DNA from: Streptomyces sp. NBC_01224
GTDB taxonomy: Bacteria; Actinomycetota; Actinomycetes; Streptomycetales; Streptomycetaceae
DNA: 64,000 bases
Assembly (NCBI RefSeq): GCF_036002945.1
Contig: NZ_CP108529.1
Coordinates: 868,001-932,000 of the forward strand
Direction: 5' to 3'
The notes below the pieces were generated by a model that saw only the letters and a program-made list of their open reading frames with translations, made no database searches and was not told the DNA's origin. Made by a program: the position numbers and the translations under genes. Shown one piece after another: positions 62,557-64,000 of the stretch. Each line of letters begins with the position of its first letter. The first letter of the stretch is position 1.

Positions 62557-63213
62557 ATGGCCGAAAACGAAGATCCCCATCCTGATGACTGGCCGACGCA
62601 GGCACGCCAGTCGTTCCTCACCACTGTGTGGAACATGGCTGTCGACGAGGACGCCTACACCGACGGCTCCCCGTCGTGGATCGAGTCCTGGCTACGAGGC
62701 CACGAACAGGGGAGCGTTCCCGGCAGCGCATCGGCTGCGGCGCTGCACCGGATCCTGGCGTGCGGGGCGGATCCGGACGATCTGACCGATGTGGTGCGGC
62801 AGATGCAGCACGATCTTGCCTACAACGTCTGCCAGCTGATCGACGATCCAGGGCTGTTGGGCGTCGGACTGGACGAGGACTGGTCCGAGCAGACCGACTT
62901 CCGCTGGGAGCTCGTGGCGGTCCGCACCGCACAGCCGACAGAGCGGGCACCGATCGATGGACTGCACTCCTCACTCGACGAGCTCGACCCCAGCGGCCGC
63001 GGCGGCGAGCCACGCGGCCGACCCGTTCCCGCCCGACTGCCGGGCTATCCCCTCCACGCGCGGCTGGCCGTTGCCCACGTACGCTCGGGCGACCGCATCC
63101 AGGCGATCAACACCTGGCGGAAGGCGACCGGCGCGTCGGTGATGGAGGCGAAGGCAGCCATCAACCAGCTTCTCGACCAGTTGCGGCAAGATCCGGAGAA
63201 CTCGCAGCAGTGA
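62557..63213 (+). CDS. Hypothetical protein with L7/L12-like C-terminal motif
   Basis: A 218-residue protein; the N-terminal half is helical (PSWIESWLRGHEQGS, DDLTDVVRQMQHDLAYNVCQLIDDP). The C-terminal 35 residues, HVRSGDRIQAINTWRKATGASVMEAKAAINQLL, resemble the ribosomal L7/L12 C-terminal fold, where KIEAIK..RE.TGLGLKEAK is conserved. Such segments occur in several actinobacterial hypothetical proteins. The role is unknown. A fragment of another gene lies directly upstream. Confidence 0.6.
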   Translation: MAENEDPHPDDWPTQARQSFLTTVWNMAVDEDAYTDGSPSWIESWLRGHEQGSVPGSASAAALHRILACGADPDDLTDVVRQMQHDLAYNVCQLIDDPGLLGVGLDEDWSEQTDFRWELVAVRTAQPTERAPIDGLHSSLDELDPSGRGGEPRGRPVPARLPGYPLHARLAVAHVRSGDRIQAINTWRKATGASVMEAKAAINQLLDQLRQDPENSQQ

Positions 63214-63514
63214 CCGAGGAACGGCTGTCGCACACGCCGTAGTTGTGACGGCCGGCGGAGATTCCCAACTACCTTACCGTGACCCCGAAATCCTTCGGTG
63301 AACACCGCAGAGCTTCCCTGGACCAGGATAGGATTGAATCCAATTCAACGGGGAATCGGGCTGCGCCCGAATTTGAGGGACTTACATACGGTTTTCGGGG
63401 CCCCGCACCGTGACCTGCTGATCAAACGTAGGCCCCGGGAACGAAATGCCCTCCGCCGAGCACACCAGGTGGGGTCCGCGACGGTCGGCCGTCGGGAGCG
63501 TAAGTGCCGGGGCC
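63214..63514. other. 300-base intergenic region, lower GC
   Basis: It lies between two convergent genes. No terminator hairpin of length is seen, and there is no codon bias in any frame. Confidence 0.5.
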
Positions 63515-64000
63515 TCAGCTCCAGTCGAAGGTCAGCAGAGCCAACCGGTCTACGGGTTCGAAGAACAGCAGAATCTGGTCGGCGCCGCTGCGTCGGTAGT
63601 GCCAGCCCGGCACCGCCGCCACGAACTGGAACCGGTTTCCGGCCGGGCTGATCGGCCACGCGTGGTCGTCGTCGTACTCAAGGTGAAACAGGTCGGGATC
63701 TACCCAGTTGCTGTGGGCGTCGGCACGGCCGCCGAGTTGGTCCAGCAGAGCCACCGGGTCGCGCGTCCCGTACAACGGGGAACCCTCGTCGTCGAGCCTG
63801 AGCAGTTCGCCCTCACAGCGGAAGGTGTCCCGGTGAGCCTGGTAGCTGCGTTCTTGGCGCTCGCAGTGCTCATCGAGCCGGGCGCGGAATCCTTCCCAGA
63901 GCTCGGGTACTTCCTCGGGGGTTGCCGCCCGCGCGAAGTAGCGCACGTCGCCGAGCAGGCGGTAGCGGTCGCCGTCCATCGCGAACCCGAGCCAGTTGGT
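63515..64000 (-). CDS. Hypothetical protein, 5' end possibly outside window
   Basis: At least 154 residues are visible from an ATG at 63979; the frame stays open to base 64000, with seven further codons (TNWLGFA), so the true start may be beyond the window. The protein is soluble and acidic, with LWEGFRARLDEHCERQERSYQ and DPDLFHLEYDDDHAWPIS. I recognise no family. Confidence 0.65.
   Translation of the reverse strand, partial: TNWLGFAMDGDRYRLLGDVRYFARAATPEEVPELWEGFRARLDEHCERQERSYQAHRDTFRCEGELLRLDDEGSPLYGTRDPVALLDQLGGRADAHSNWVDPDLFHLEYDDDHAWPISPAGNRFQFVAAVPGWHYRRSGADQILLFFEPVDRLALLTFDWS

Overview
High GC, GTG starts, ATGA stop/start overlaps and the gene families present point to the chromosome of a Streptomyces or close actinobacterial relative. 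The families include SpoIIE-type PP2C phosphatases, LAL-type ATPases, NarL-type two-component pairs, DUF2510, lutABC and a second EF-G. Most of the window is single-copy chromosomal gene content. It is interrupted by an unusual number of partly deleted genes, and the right end (about 54.5-64 kb) is eroded accessory DNA.

Layout. 0-10.3 kb: end of an SDR, a translationally coupled SPFH/NAD-kinase-like pair, a secreted subtilisin divergent from an HTH regulator, a NUDIX hydrolase, a membrane SpoIIE phosphatase, a DUF4331 protein and a phosphoesterase. 10.7-17.7 kb: a P450 and a TetR regulator divergent from a CoA-transferase/MFS/amidase operon, with a 23-bp inverted repeat between them, then a cupin. 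17.8-22.7 kb: fragments of a P450 and of a DrrA/DrrB-type exporter, then an intact ABC exporter with a two-component system, then what looks like the extreme C-terminus of a modular polyketide synthase. I read this as the remains of a secondary-metabolite cluster. 22.8-28.3 kb: tRNA-Pro(GGG), an LAL-like ATPase without an HTH, DUF309, cobF and cobK-type genes, and a small membrane protein. 28.4-41.9 kb: an FGGY kinase, an APC permease, a modular GH29 fucosidase-like enzyme, a DeoR/LacI hybrid regulator, an ABC sugar-transporter operon collapsed by deletion, a 2-hydroxyacid dehydrogenase and a DUF2264 protein. 41.9-49.1 kb: lutABC lactate oxidation genes with a FadR-type regulator and two matching operators, then an acyl-CoA ligase/enoyl-CoA hydratase pair divergent from a TetR gene. 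49.1-54.5 kb: a DUF2510 protein, a methyltransferase, a second EF-G and a NUDIX protein.

The right end holds a recombinase fragment, a split metallophosphoesterase/beta-propeller gene, an orphan 3' half of tRNA-Pro that looks like an attachment-site remnant, a PAP2 membrane protein flanked by about 100-bp direct repeats, a C-terminal scrap of aspartate ammonia-lyase, and several hypothetical genes.

The loci most worth follow-up are the SPFH/NAD-kinase-like pair, the CoA-transferase/MFS/amidase operon with its operator, the decayed biosynthetic cluster, and the tRNA-Pro attachment-site remnant. All calls come from reading the sequence; no database search was run.
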